From the NCBI RefSeq assembly GCF_000004195.4, contig NC_030680.2, forward strand, positions 140,553,545 to 140,617,544: a stretch of 64,000 nt of DNA, given 5' to 3'. Shown here in pieces: positions 54,516 to 64,000 of this stretch (position 1 is its first letter; each line of letters begins with the position of its first letter). Origin of the DNA: Xenopus tropicalis (Eukaryota; Chordata; Amphibia; Anura; Pipidae). Under the pieces are notes generated by a model, which had not been told where the DNA came from, did not search any database, and saw only the letters and a program-made list of their open reading frames with translations. A program made the position numbers and the translations under genes.

Positions 54516-55949
54516 ATTGTTTGCTCTTGCTTTACTGTAGCAAACTGCCTGTGTTATCTCCCCCCTCCCCTCCCCAGCTTGTTTACTGTTTCCTCCTTCC
54601 ATGTTGTTTAGTAATCACGAGGCGAGCGCCTAACTTCAAAGTGAAACATGACGGGCTCCTAACTATTTAATTATCCCGCACATTACCAGCAATTCTATCA
54701 GAGAGAGGAGACTAAGTGATTTATTGCAACAATTTGCATTCATCAGACTTTTTTTTTTTTTTTTAATAAAGAAAGCTAAAATTGTTGCTTTTAGGATTCC
54801 AACAGTCACAAATTGCTGAACAATTCTGTAGGAGACATTGGAACAATTGAAATGTAATTTTTTTTTTTTTTTTGCAACAAACAAATGTATATTTATACAT
54901 ATATATGAGTCAGGCAGAGAAATAGAAAATTCAGATTAATAAGAGAAAGTGTAGGACATTGCAGTGACCTTCAGTGAAGCTGCCTCTCTGGCACCCAAAG
55001 GGTGCTGGGGGCTGAGCCGCCTGTGCTAACTGAAGGGTGTGCTGTTACACCACGTGTGGGCTGCCACCATTACTTTCCTTATCAATAATAAACAGGCTGG
55101 AATGGCCAGGGGTGTGTGTGTGTGTGTGGGGGGGGGTATATTCACCCAAAATAATAACTTCCTATTCGCACTGCATCATGATAACCAGTTCCTTTTGTAA
55201 TGATAAACTGGGATCTTATACTTGTTGTTTTTTTGTTTTTTTTATCCCCTTCCAACATTACTAAGTGTGTGTGTGGGGGGGGGGTTAAAAAAAAAAAAAA
55301 AGTCGAGTTTTATGAGAATGTACTCAGACAAGGCTCCTTCTATGATTAAGGCTTTTGTATTCTTAAATTTTGATTGATAGAGATAATCGGTTCCATGTAA
55401 AAATACAGACAGGTACTTTAACGTTCCGTGACAATAGCGATTTGCATTTCTTTTATCTTTTTTGTTTAACGCGGGGTGGGGGGCTGGGTGCCTCTACTTA
55501 TTAACTCTTATTGCACCCAATACTACAACACAACTCTATAGATTAGGGTGAGTTGACATATACACAGGGACTCCTATTACATTTGCCTCCTTCCCCGACA
55601 GTGACCAAACCTTGCAAGAAAAGTAACTAGAAATCAGCAGATAGGGTGCATGGTAAGTTCCGGGCATCGGGGGTAAGGGCAGAGTTAGAGCTTTATATCA
55701 ACTTTAGCAACAGTATAGTAAATGAGGCTGTGTTCTTGCTCAGTGGTCCATCTATCCTTAGGGGGACACATATGAATAACTGGGTAATTAAACTATGACG
55801 GGGAGTCCAGAAGTCTGTTTTTTTTAAGGGGGTTACCATAAGGGCAAAACTACATTGCCATTAATATAAATGATCTATATGGAGATTGTGAGTGTTGTGT
55901 AGAATCAGCCTCAGTTCAAAACCACCACAGTTTTTCCTTTACAAGAGAA

Positions 55950-55950
<1 letters not shown>
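54516..55950. other. Non-repetitive DNA with homopolymers, candidate regulatory words
   Basis: Poly-T at 54750-54764 and 54858-54873, a (GT)n G-run at 55111-55136 and a G-run then A-run at 55274-55301. Between these, 54605-54745 and 55305-55475 have mixed composition with ATTTGCAT, TGATTGAT and TAATCGG words. No gene seen. Confidence 0.4.

Positions 55951-56006
<56 letters not shown>
55951..56006. repeat. (AT)n microsatellite
   Basis: About 28 uninterrupted dinucleotides. Confidence 0.95.
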
Positions 56007-56011
<5 letters not shown>

Positions 56012-56744
56012 TGCGTTTCAGCTTTATTTGTAACATAGGTAAAACTTATTTGGGTGTTTTGGACAACAGTTATATAGGAATGATCTTTCTATGAATTATT
56101 TGAAAAGGGAAAGCAGTTTGGTAGCCTCTACTATTTTATGAGTTTCTGTTGGCAGTCAAGGGATACGAAAAAAAAAGGGATTTTTATAGTCAATCTGCCC
56201 CCTATCTTGGGTGCCTAAATAAAACATATGGGTCCTCAGATGCTTCCAAATGAAATTTCTTGTTTCAACCAGCACAGCAGACTATTGTGGGACAGGGGGA
56301 GTTGTAGTTTAATTACGTTGTACATATAGTATTACACATTGGTAGTTTTGGGCTCCGCTGATAACTCTAAATGTAAATATTTACATCTATATTTCTGTAT
56401 GCCTTCACTCTTATAGGCTTATGCCATTTGTGGCACTATGCCCGCGTGTTCCTGTGATAGTGGCCCCTGCTGATAGTGGCCCCCATATGTAGCACTGATA
56501 AAACAGGTGGCATTGATCCCCGTAGCTTCCTACTTTGTAACACTGGGATCCTATCAGGTATGGAACTGTTAGTACCAGTAGGTTAGGTGCACTGTACTAG
56601 GGAAGATTACTGATGTCCCAATGAAAATCAATTGACAACAATTATGTGCAGGTTATTGCTGCTACTAGTAAAGCACCTATAGCTGAATCTGACCCAACAT
56701 TGATTGCCCCAAACCCACCAATCTACACTTCTGTTCTATTCCTT
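56007..56744. other. No recognised feature
   Basis: No gene or repeat recognised; a short tandem GATAGTGGCCCC pair near 56455-56485. Confidence 0.45.
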
Positions 56745-56902
56745 GTAGATTGTAAGCTCTTTTGGGCAGGGCTCTCTTCACCTCTTGTATCGGTTATTGA
56801 TTGCTTTATATGTTACTCTGTATGTCCAATGTATGTAACCCACTTATTGTACAGCGCTGCGGAATATGTTGGCGCTTTATAAATAAATGTTAATAATAAT
56901 AG
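56745..56902 (+). repeat. LINE/SINE 3' tail with (TAA)n
   Basis: ATTGTAAGCTCTTTTGGGCA ... GTACAGCGCTGCGGAATATG ... GGCGCTTTATAAATAAATGT plus TAATAATAATAG. Matches 4348-4591 closely without its internal duplication. It is a 5'-truncated retroposon end. Confidence 0.75.
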
Positions 56903-58231
56903 ACCAAAACTTCCAGTGGCTTCACAGAAATGGGTGTGCTCCTTAGCAGTGCCTATACTTTCTATGTGGAGTCTGGACCTGTCAGTCAATATGATCTGCA
57001 AAGTAAAGCCGCTTTCTGGCCAATCTGCCTATTTGTTGAGTTCACAAGATGATCTTTGTCCGATTTGGCCACTCAAGTGGTCACTAAAATTGGGTTAATG
57101 AGATCACTACCCTTTGGCATCTTGCAGAATCATAGCTTTTATCAGATAGGAAGAGAGAGCTCATACATGGACCAGTTGGCTGCCTACTAGTCCAGCAATG
57201 TCCATGTTGGCAGCCACTATGTGTCTGTGTAAAGTGCTGTCATTAAGTATTTGGAGGTCCCTCTATATTGCAGGATTCTGCTTGGAATTGGCTGAATCCC
57301 TGTTTTCATCTTGTCCCAGACATAGTTGGGGGCTGCAGCTGGTCATTGGGTTAGTAACATCCATGCACTGGGACCAGTAAATGCTTGAAAGGCAAGACCA
57401 CAACAAACGATGGTGTGCTAAATGATGTGCGTAGCTGAGGCAGTAAAAATGTTCCATGTAGAGGAGTGAACCTAAAAGGGACTGTGTGCTTGTGTTTCGG
57501 AGATGTCTTTCTATTGCCTTTATACAGAGGCATAAAAGAGAGTGTAATATTGTGGGGCAAACTAAGCGGCTTAATAACAGGAGGTTCTGTGTGCCAGGAA
57601 TCTATGGTATCACCATATTCATCATCATCATCATCATCGTCACTTCATTATATAGAGCAGAGTTGGCCAAGAGTTCCATGGTCAGTAGGCCAATTATGTG
57701 CTGTTTTACCTGTTTGGGGGCCAGATTGTCAATAAAGCACAATGTCAGAAGATCCTGGTCATAGTGGGGGCTCCAAAATTGTTCAAATCTGCAATTGGTC
57801 AGCCATCATATAGAGTTACATAACCCTTTACAATCACATTTATAACGCCCCCAAGAGTTGACAGTCTAAACTAAAATAAGGGTTATGGTTGAAGCCAGTA
57901 TATAAAGCCATGGCTCAGTAACACAGATCCCGGGATGTATTATAGTGCTAACTGGGACTCTGTAGCTCTGGGATCCATATTTCATGGCAGTGCTAGCCCT
58001 ACGTGATTTCACACAATAATATCATTTATGAAAGAGGAACCTGACAGACCGGGGAGAGGATAAACAATAAAGCTGCTTTTTCTTTGTTTCCCCTTCCCCT
58101 ATGTAAATAAGTGCTCTGAGTGTGTTTTACTGTCATTTACTAACAGGGGTTGCCCAGTGGGATACAGCGCATGTATGGGTATGTACAGAGACTTGAGCAG
58201 TAACCTAAAGCCTATCCCCCATATGTAATAA
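56903..58231. other. No recognised feature
   Basis: Short open frames on both strands without domains; a (CAT)n tract at 57622-57638. Nothing recognised. Confidence 0.45.
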
Positions 58232-58344
58232 AAGGCACTAAGTTTGCCCTGCAGCAGTAACCCATAGCAACCAAAAACAAGTGACCAGTAAATTCTACCT
58301 GCTGGTTGCTATGGGTTACTGCTCCTGGGCAAACTTAGTGCCTT
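58232..58344. mobile_element. Short palindromic MITE (AACCAATC/GGTTGCTATGG family)
   Basis: AAGGCACTAAGTTTGCCC ... AGTAACCCATAGCAACCA is mirrored by TGGTTGCTATGGGTTACT ... GGGCAAACTTAGTGCCTT. The whole 113 bp folds back with about 43-bp arms and a few mismatches. Confidence 0.8.
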
Positions 58345-59426
58345 ATATTATATAACACCATTTGTTTCTATAAGGGAGCTATTTAAAACATTCAGTGACT
58401 CTGGGGATTTATTTTGAATGACATATAACTGTCCATCCGTTTGTACTGGGATGTAATATAGGAGTAGGCTTGACTGGGTATGGGCTGTTACATAGATAAG
58501 GGATATCCACCTCCGGCTCAGCAATGGGTTTGGGAATTGGTAGATTGGTCAGTATGGCTATAATTAGTAGTGTATCTGCCAATGATAAAGCTTCTCGCTG
58601 GTGCAGCCATTAGACTAGCCAACTGGAATTGTTCAGAGTACAGGAGGGTATTTCCCTGAGCCTCTTCTGCCCTTGTAAAATTGCATTTTAACATTCATAG
58701 TAACATAGTAAGTTAGGTTGAAAAATTCACACGTCCATCAAGTTCAACCATAATGCCTATAAATAACCTGCCTAATGGCTATTCTCATAAAAAATGGTGA
58801 TTTACATCAGGCTGTCTGACACCAACAGGGAATTTGAGTAGATGGAGGGAGAATAATGTCCTATTACAGCACATTTAATATCCTGAATATGCAGGTATGA
58901 ACTGCAACTCTCAGCAAGTGAATGTACAAGTAATAAGCATTACATGTGGTCAAACAGTGCACTTTGGTTTGTTGCTTCATGCTGGAGGGTAAATATTATG
59001 CTGTCTACTTTTGTAGTTTTTTGTCCTTGGCCGAAACTTAAGATCCAAAACTCCTGTATTTATTTCTTACCTATTTGTCACTTTTAATAGGAGTTGCCAC
59101 ATTGATTGAACTTAAACGGGATGTCTGCCCAAAAATGAAAATGCCATTTTCCAAAATGCATTCATTATAAATGTCCACATTTTTTGATTGATATCCCTAT
59201 GAACTGAATCCCGTAGGTTTGAATACAACAGTAATAGTGCTGTATCCCATAATATTCAATCTGCTTTGATTGGACCAGAGTAGTTAGAAGTATAAATGCT
59301 CAGGTCCAGTTGCTTATGGGTTATAGCCAGGTACAAAATAATTTGCAGCGTCGAGCAGTAGTTTAATTTGGTTCTTAGGGCAAGGTACTAACGTTCAATG
59401 GTTTTAAACATATTTGCAATTGCTAT
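58345..59426. other. Mostly unrecognised; one dispersed repeat fragment
   Basis: 58697-58790 (ATAGTAACATAGTAAGTTAG, CGTCCATCAAGTTCAACC) is the opposite strand of the repeat at 5890-6000. The rest shows no gene. Confidence 0.45.
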
Positions 59427-59590
59427 TTAAGGGTGAAGACACACTGAGCTACTTAGTAGCAGCTACTTTTTCATGGCTACTGAACTCCAGAAAATATCTT
59501 GCCAATACTGAGAACTGCCTCTGCTAAAACACATGAAGTAGGCAGTACGACAAGCAGCTGCTACTAGTTGCTACATGTGTCTTCACACTA
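59427..59590. mobile_element. MITE with GGGTGAAGACACAC ends
   Basis: Left TTAAGGGTGAAGACACACTG and right ACATGTGTCTTCACACT are inverted repeats. TAGTAGCAGCTACTTTTT and AGCAGCTGCTACTAG lie within. Short and non-coding. Confidence 0.65.
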
Positions 59591-59599
59591 AAAAGTATC

Positions 59600-59745
59600 T
59601 GTCTGTCGCTTTCTGCACCGCTGGTTCTGGCTGTTGAAACAATGTAGAATAAGGCAGCCTTGCTTGCTCTTTCACAGAGCTGTTAAACAGCTGGCTTCTG
59701 CTACATTGTTTCAAAAGTCAGAACCAGCAGGGCAGAGAGTAGGAA
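59600..59745. mobile_element. Inverted-repeat MITE (CTGCNCYGCTGGT family), copy 2
   Basis: CTGCACCGCTGGTTCTGGCT ... GAAACAATGTAG is mirrored by CTACATTGTTTC ... AGAACCAGCAGGGCAG. Same family as 31735-31905 and better preserved. Confidence 0.7.
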
Positions 59746-60805
59746 ACGCTACAAGTAACATTATTAGCATTGCCATTTCATAATGAATCTTTATTGGAAA
59801 GTTGCTTAGAATTACATTTATTCAATGGGGTTTAAAAGAAATATAGAAGAACACAGGTATCTTTTTTTATTATTTAGCATTTGTATTTAGATAAATGTTA
59901 ATATTCTGTCATGGGTTCAGCAGAGCCCTAAACCGACTGACAAATGTGTATTCCCATGATATACTGGCAAATGTTCTTATTTAGTCATAATACTACAGCT
60001 CCCCGGTATCAGGCCAGGAAGCAGTGCTGCCACAGATCTCTGTTAATGTTGTGCGTATGTGTATATATATATATAATATATATGTGTGTGTGTGAGGTTG
60101 GCTAGAGCACTTTATTTGTAAGGTTATTTGTAGCGGCTGTGAAGCAGGTGGTCTGCCTTACTGAGCGCTCGCTTGAAACGTATAAACAAGTCTCATTAGA
60201 AAAATAACTAAAAAGATCAGGTTGTGTCCAATTACAAATCCCGGTCAGATAATACTCTAGGGAGCAGCTGCTTATTGAGCTGATTCTGTTGTTAAAAAAT
60301 AACATTCTATACTGACCTTATAAGGCTGGGACCTGGCGGGTCTATGGGTTTGCAGACTTGTTCGCTCTTGGGTTTCTCGCCCAAAGATGTGTATTTGACA
60401 TCAGATTGCTTTAATTTCCTGTTTACGTTTGATCAACACAACCGCATCGTACTTAATGTTGCGATCTGTCGTCAGATTAACCTATGATTATAGTTTCTGG
60501 AATAAGAATGCTTTTTCCACCGAAACCCCAAAAACCCACGGTTCCTTTTCTACAAAACGGAATCATTTGTATCTGGTGGAGACCTTGGGCGCTGGTTTGA
60601 TTTTACATTGCAGCAAATACGGGACGATATCAAACTTGGGCTGAAATAATATCAGCGCCGATATTAGGGAGAGGTTTCCTTTCATTTCTTTTATCCCATA
60701 ATCAAGTCCAGAGACAAAGACTGTGAGTTGTTTCACATCTCCTCATGCTTTTATGCACCTTATACAGGATAAACCACTTCAATTCATCATAAAACAAACA
60801 GATAT
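59746..60805. other. No gene recognised
   Basis: A (TA)n(TG)n patch at 60061-60096. Region 60300-60680 has low repeat content and mixed composition, but no recognisable exon. Confidence 0.45.
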
Positions 60806-61948
60806 TACAGGTATTGGGACCTGTTATCCAGAATGCTCTGCACCTTAGCTTTTCCGGATAAGGTTTTTTTTTCCTTAATTTGGATCTTCATACTACTAAA
60901 AATCATTTAACCATTAAATAAATCCAATAGGATTGTTCTGCCCCCAATAAGGGTTAATTATATCTTAGTTGGGATCAAGTACAGGTACTGTTTTATTATT
61001 ACAGAGAAAAGGGAATCATTTAACCATGAAATAAACCCAATAGGGCTGTTCTGCCCCAATAAGGGGTAATTATATCTTAGTTGGGATCAAGTACAGGTAC
61101 TGTTTTATTATTACAGAGAAAAGGGAATCATTTAACCATGAAATAAACCCAATAGGGCTGTTCTGCCCCAATAAGGGGTAATTATATCTTAGTTGGGATC
61201 AAGTACAGGTACTGTTTTATTATTACAGAGAAAAGGGAATCATTTAACCATGAAATAAACCCAATAGGGCTGTTCTGCCCCAATAAGGGGTAATTATATC
61301 TTAGTTGGGATCAAGTACAGGTACTGTTTTATTATTACAGAGAAAAGGGAATCATTTAACCATGAAATAAACCCAATAGGGCTGTTCTGCCCCCAATAAG
61401 GGGTAATTATATCTTAGTTGGGATCAAGTACAGGTACTGTTTTATTATTACAGAGAAAAGGGAATCATTTAACCATTAAATAAACCCAATAGGGCTGTTC
61501 TGCCCCCAATAAGGGGTAATTATATCTTAGTTGGGATCAAGTACAGGTACTGTTTTATTATTACAGAGAAAAGGGAATCATTTAACCATTAAATAAACCC
61601 AATAGGGCTGTTCTGCCCCCAATAAGGGGTAATTATATCTTAGTTGGGATCAAGTACAAGTACTGTTTTATTATTACAGAGAAAAGGGAATCATTTAACC
61701 ATTAAATAAACCCAATAGGACTGTTCTGCCCCAATAAGGGGTAATTATATCTTAGTTGGGATCAAGTACAGGTACTGTTTTATTATTACAGAGAAAAGGG
61801 AATCATTTAACCATTAAATAAACCCAATAGGGCTGTTCTGCCCCCAATAAGGGGTAATCATATGATTTGATGAAAATGGGACAAGACCTCCCCACAATTC
61901 AGAGTCCTCTGCAGAACTGTTTTCTGGATAACAGATCTTATATCTGTA
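60806..61948 (+). mobile_element. MITE carrying a 112-bp satellite (locus I)
   Basis: Left end TTACAGGTATTGGGACCTGT; the right flank is TTTTCTGGATAACAGATC and the end is TTATATCTGTA. About eight units in forward orientation. Confidence 0.8.
60905..61860 (+). repeat. 112/113-bp tandem array, ~8 units (locus I)
   Basis: ACAGAGAAAAGGGAATCATT at 61001, 61113, 61225, 61337, 61450, 61563, 61676 and 61788. Four-C units give a 112-bp step and five-C units 113. The first half is mostly four-C/CATGAAAT and the second half mostly five-C/CATTAAAT. Confidence 0.96.
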
Positions 61949-62504
61949 CTATCAAACGATGTGAGAACTGAAAGGGATATTGTCATCCCAAAACTGGCCT
62001 ATGTGTCATTAGTTTCATTAGTACTCAGCAGTTTTATACTAAATATATGCAAAACCATTTCAAAACTGAAAAACATTTTATTAAAAAGATTTTTTTTCCC
62101 CCTGCAATTTCTCTTCCTAACATGACATGTCTTTCTCCGGATCAAATACACACTGTATGTGAGGCTGTAGAAGCAATATGGAAGCATTCATTTATTTTCT
62201 TATGCTCAGAAGTGACCATTAAATACAAGGAGAGCCATCGGAATCTGATATAGTTTTATTATTTCTTGCTCAGGGAGTATTCCGATCCCAAGAGAGATCT
62301 GTACAGGCAGCCACTCAAAGTTCAGATCCCCCAGTTTGTTCCTGTAGAAATGAATATTCTCATGGAGACCTGCCTGTCTTGGTTTGGCCCAGTATATATA
62401 ATCAGCCTTAATGTTATTGCTATGGATCAAAAGAGTATGGGCCATATCCAAAAGTGTTCTAGGCAAATGTTGGGATTAAAATGTGTCCTTGTAAGGTGTA
62501 TTAT
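61949..62504. other. No recognised feature
   Basis: No gene or repeat recognised. Confidence 0.45.
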
Positions 62505-62626
62505 AGAATTGCCACCTTTCCATGGCATTAGATCTGTTTGGGAAAACCAGTCAAGTAGTTTTGACCTGGACAACCCTTTCGAAAACTGAGCTGATCGGGT
62601 CAAAACCAGACAGGTGGCAACCCTGA
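62505..62626. mobile_element. GTTGCCAC-end MITE
   Basis: Left AGAATTGCCACCTTTCC and right GACAGGTGGCAACCCTGAG are inverted repeats; TTTTGACCTGGACAACCC is shared with 12188-12420. Confidence 0.7.
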
Positions 62627-62687
62627 GAAGAACACTGAGATCATGTTTGAGGAGCAAGACCTCAAACATGATCTCAGTGTTCTTCTC
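62625..62687. repeat. Perfect 28-bp-arm hairpin with 7-nt loop
   Basis: GAGAAGAACACTGAGATCAT... (62625-62652) is the exact reverse complement of 62660-62687; the loop is AGCAAGA. The right arm overlaps the start of the adjacent tandem repeat. Confidence 0.95.
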
Positions 62688-63002
62688 ATGTCCAATTTCT
62701 TCCCTTATAAACAGCAAGTCCACAATTTCCTGCCCCAGACAACAGTTACATTGATTGTAGACTTTTGCTGGATCTTCTAGACATGTCCCTGAATTCCCTC
62801 AATGTTCTTCTCAGGTCCAGTTTCTTCCATTTTCTGAAGTAAAACAGTCCACAATTTCCTGCCCCAGACAACAGTTACATTGCAGTGATTGCAGACTTTT
62901 GCTGGATCTTCTAGACATGTCCCTGAATTCCCACAATGTTCTTCTCAGGTCCAGTTTCTTCCATTTTCTGAAGTAAAACAGTCCACAATTTCCAGCCCCA
63001 GA
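62679..63002 (+). repeat. ~125-134-bp tandem repeat, 2.5 copies
   Basis: GTTCTTCTCAGGTCCAGTTT (ATGTCCAATTT in the first copy) starts at 62679, 62804 and 62938. CTTTTGCTGGATCTTCTAGA and CAGACAACAGTTACATTG are shared by the first two units. The third copy ends at about 63002. Confidence 0.9.
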
Positions 63003-64000
63003 ATACGATGCTCTTCTGTTTCCATAACAGTAATAACATTACTTTTAGCTGGATTTCCAAGTGATCTGGTAAAGATAGTGGCCCGACTGAAATGGGACTC
63101 AGGAGAATGCAAGGCAGCGGTGCTGAATACTGTGCCACCATCAGGGCTTAGGGGAAGGCTTCTGTCACGGGCCTCAGTGAATCAGTGGGCCTGGACTCCC
63201 AATAATGTGTGGTGGGCTTCAGGTCTGGTATGAGATTTATAATAGGCCCTAAAATTTCAGATACACAGAGGCCCATATTGCTTGCCAGTTTAGGACTAAT
63301 ATGCTTTTATGGAAAAGGTGGTTTTGAGAGGGGGTCGGTCATGGTTTGACTGGACAGGTTGTGGGCAGATTATGAAATAGGGTGTATTTCCCCTTTATTT
63401 ATTTCTCCATGTATCATTCTTCAGTTTTAGTCTAATTGACCAGTTCAACTCATTATATTAAATTAGCCAAAAAGATTGTGTTTTTGTTATCCTCTTGTTT
63501 CTGCTCCATAGAGCACAGCCTTTGCGCTGACAGTCTCCATAAGGGTATTTGCTTTTATTAACAGAAGACAAGACTTAAAAGCTTCTTCATTTTGATGTCC
63601 CCCATTTGCTTATACAACATAAGACAGACGACCATCCCCCCCACCTTAATGTTGCCATTTTGCCCCAGTCACGATGGGCCAGTGATAAACACTTGGGCCA
63701 GTGATAAACACTTGTCGGAGAAGCACTTTCTCACTCAGACACTTGTGCAATTTTTTCACTTGTGAATACATTTTTTTAGCAGAGAGAGAAAGAATAACAG
63801 GCGAGATTTACTAGAAGCCGCCCCCAAACAGGGCTCGAAGGATCTCGTCAAGTCAACTGGTAAATAGAAAGTTGTTTTTCTGCTCAGCCACGTCTGATTG
63901 CACTTCTTAACCTTGCAACGAGGTGTAACCTGAGCTTCCTGCATTCCTCCCCTAAAACAAAGCCCCACTGCTCAAAAAAAAAATGAAAAATATTTACTCT
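63003..64000. other. No gene recognised
   Basis: GGGCCAGTGATAAACACTT occurs twice in direct repeat (63678-63715). Otherwise no repeat or coding feature recognised. Confidence 0.45.

Noticed and set aside
57622..57640. (CAT)n as a coding histidine or isoleucine tract
   Set aside because: Short trinucleotide repeat in DNA without any other coding feature.
442..61948. CRISPR-like appearance of regularly spaced repeats
   Set aside because: The repeats are head-to-tail without unique spacers, and the genome is eukaryotic; they are satellites.

Overview
This window looks like non-coding DNA from a frog genome, most probably Xenopus (species not decided). The evidence is repeat content: many short TTAA-flanked, hAT-like and GTTGCCAC-end MITEs, the 'ACAGGTATGGGA...TTATCC' MITE family, a Tc1/mariner element, a Tx1/L1-type LINE tail and a widespread LINE/SINE 3' tail ending in (TAA)n. 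Base composition is AT-rich with long poly-A/T and (TA)n tracts. I see no host protein-coding exon, rRNA or convincing tRNA gene. The window is best read as intergenic or deep intronic sequence. Family assignments come from memory of frog repeats and from the termini and target-site duplications visible here; no database was searched.

Layout. 0-9 kb: a solo MITE, then the first MITE carrying a ~112-bp satellite (442-1493), a second MITE whose 241-bp interior is present four times (2503-3655), a LINE/SINE tail, nested inverted-repeat MITEs and decayed TTAA MITEs. 9.7-14.3 kb: another 112-bp array, a 67-bp tRNA-like minisatellite and a single-monomer copy of the satellite MITE bordered by microsatellites. 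14.5-20 kb: TTAA MITEs, a MITE with a nested hAT-like insertion (16568-16803, 8-bp duplication), a 51-bp array (17100-18105) and a 112-bp array broken into a TTAA MITE. 21-27 kb: the largest 112-bp arrays; one is split by a nearly intact Tc1 element (24329-25942) that encodes the only substantial real protein in the window, ending in a perfect 78-bp AT palindrome. 27-36 kb: mostly unrecognised DNA with MITEs and a perfect 38-bp-arm hairpin. 36-39 kb: a 1.5-kb C-rich 10-bp minisatellite and a LINE 3' end. 39-50 kb: inverted-repeat MITEs, one more 112-bp array, a clean hAT-like MITE, a decayed second Tc1-like element and a 55-bp array. 50.5-52.8 kb: 24 copies of an 89-bp unit inside a TTAA MITE. 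53-64 kb: microsatellites, unrecognised DNA, the last 112-bp array and a foldback next to a tandem duplication.

The main theme is tandem repeats riding on transposons. At least three MITE families plus a LINE/SINE tail have each turned an internal segment into a private satellite (112, 241, 89 and 51 bp). For the 112- and 241-bp units the unexpanded single-monomer version is also present in the window. The 112-bp unit occurs about 69 times at eight loci on both strands, roughly 12% of the window, and the same variants are shared between loci up to 60 kb apart. Several non-repetitive stretches with clustered homeodomain, POU or AP-1-like words (about 20.28-20.55, 41.03-41.35, 46.90-47.30 and 55.3-55.5 kb) are the best candidates for conserved regulatory DNA, but this is inference only.
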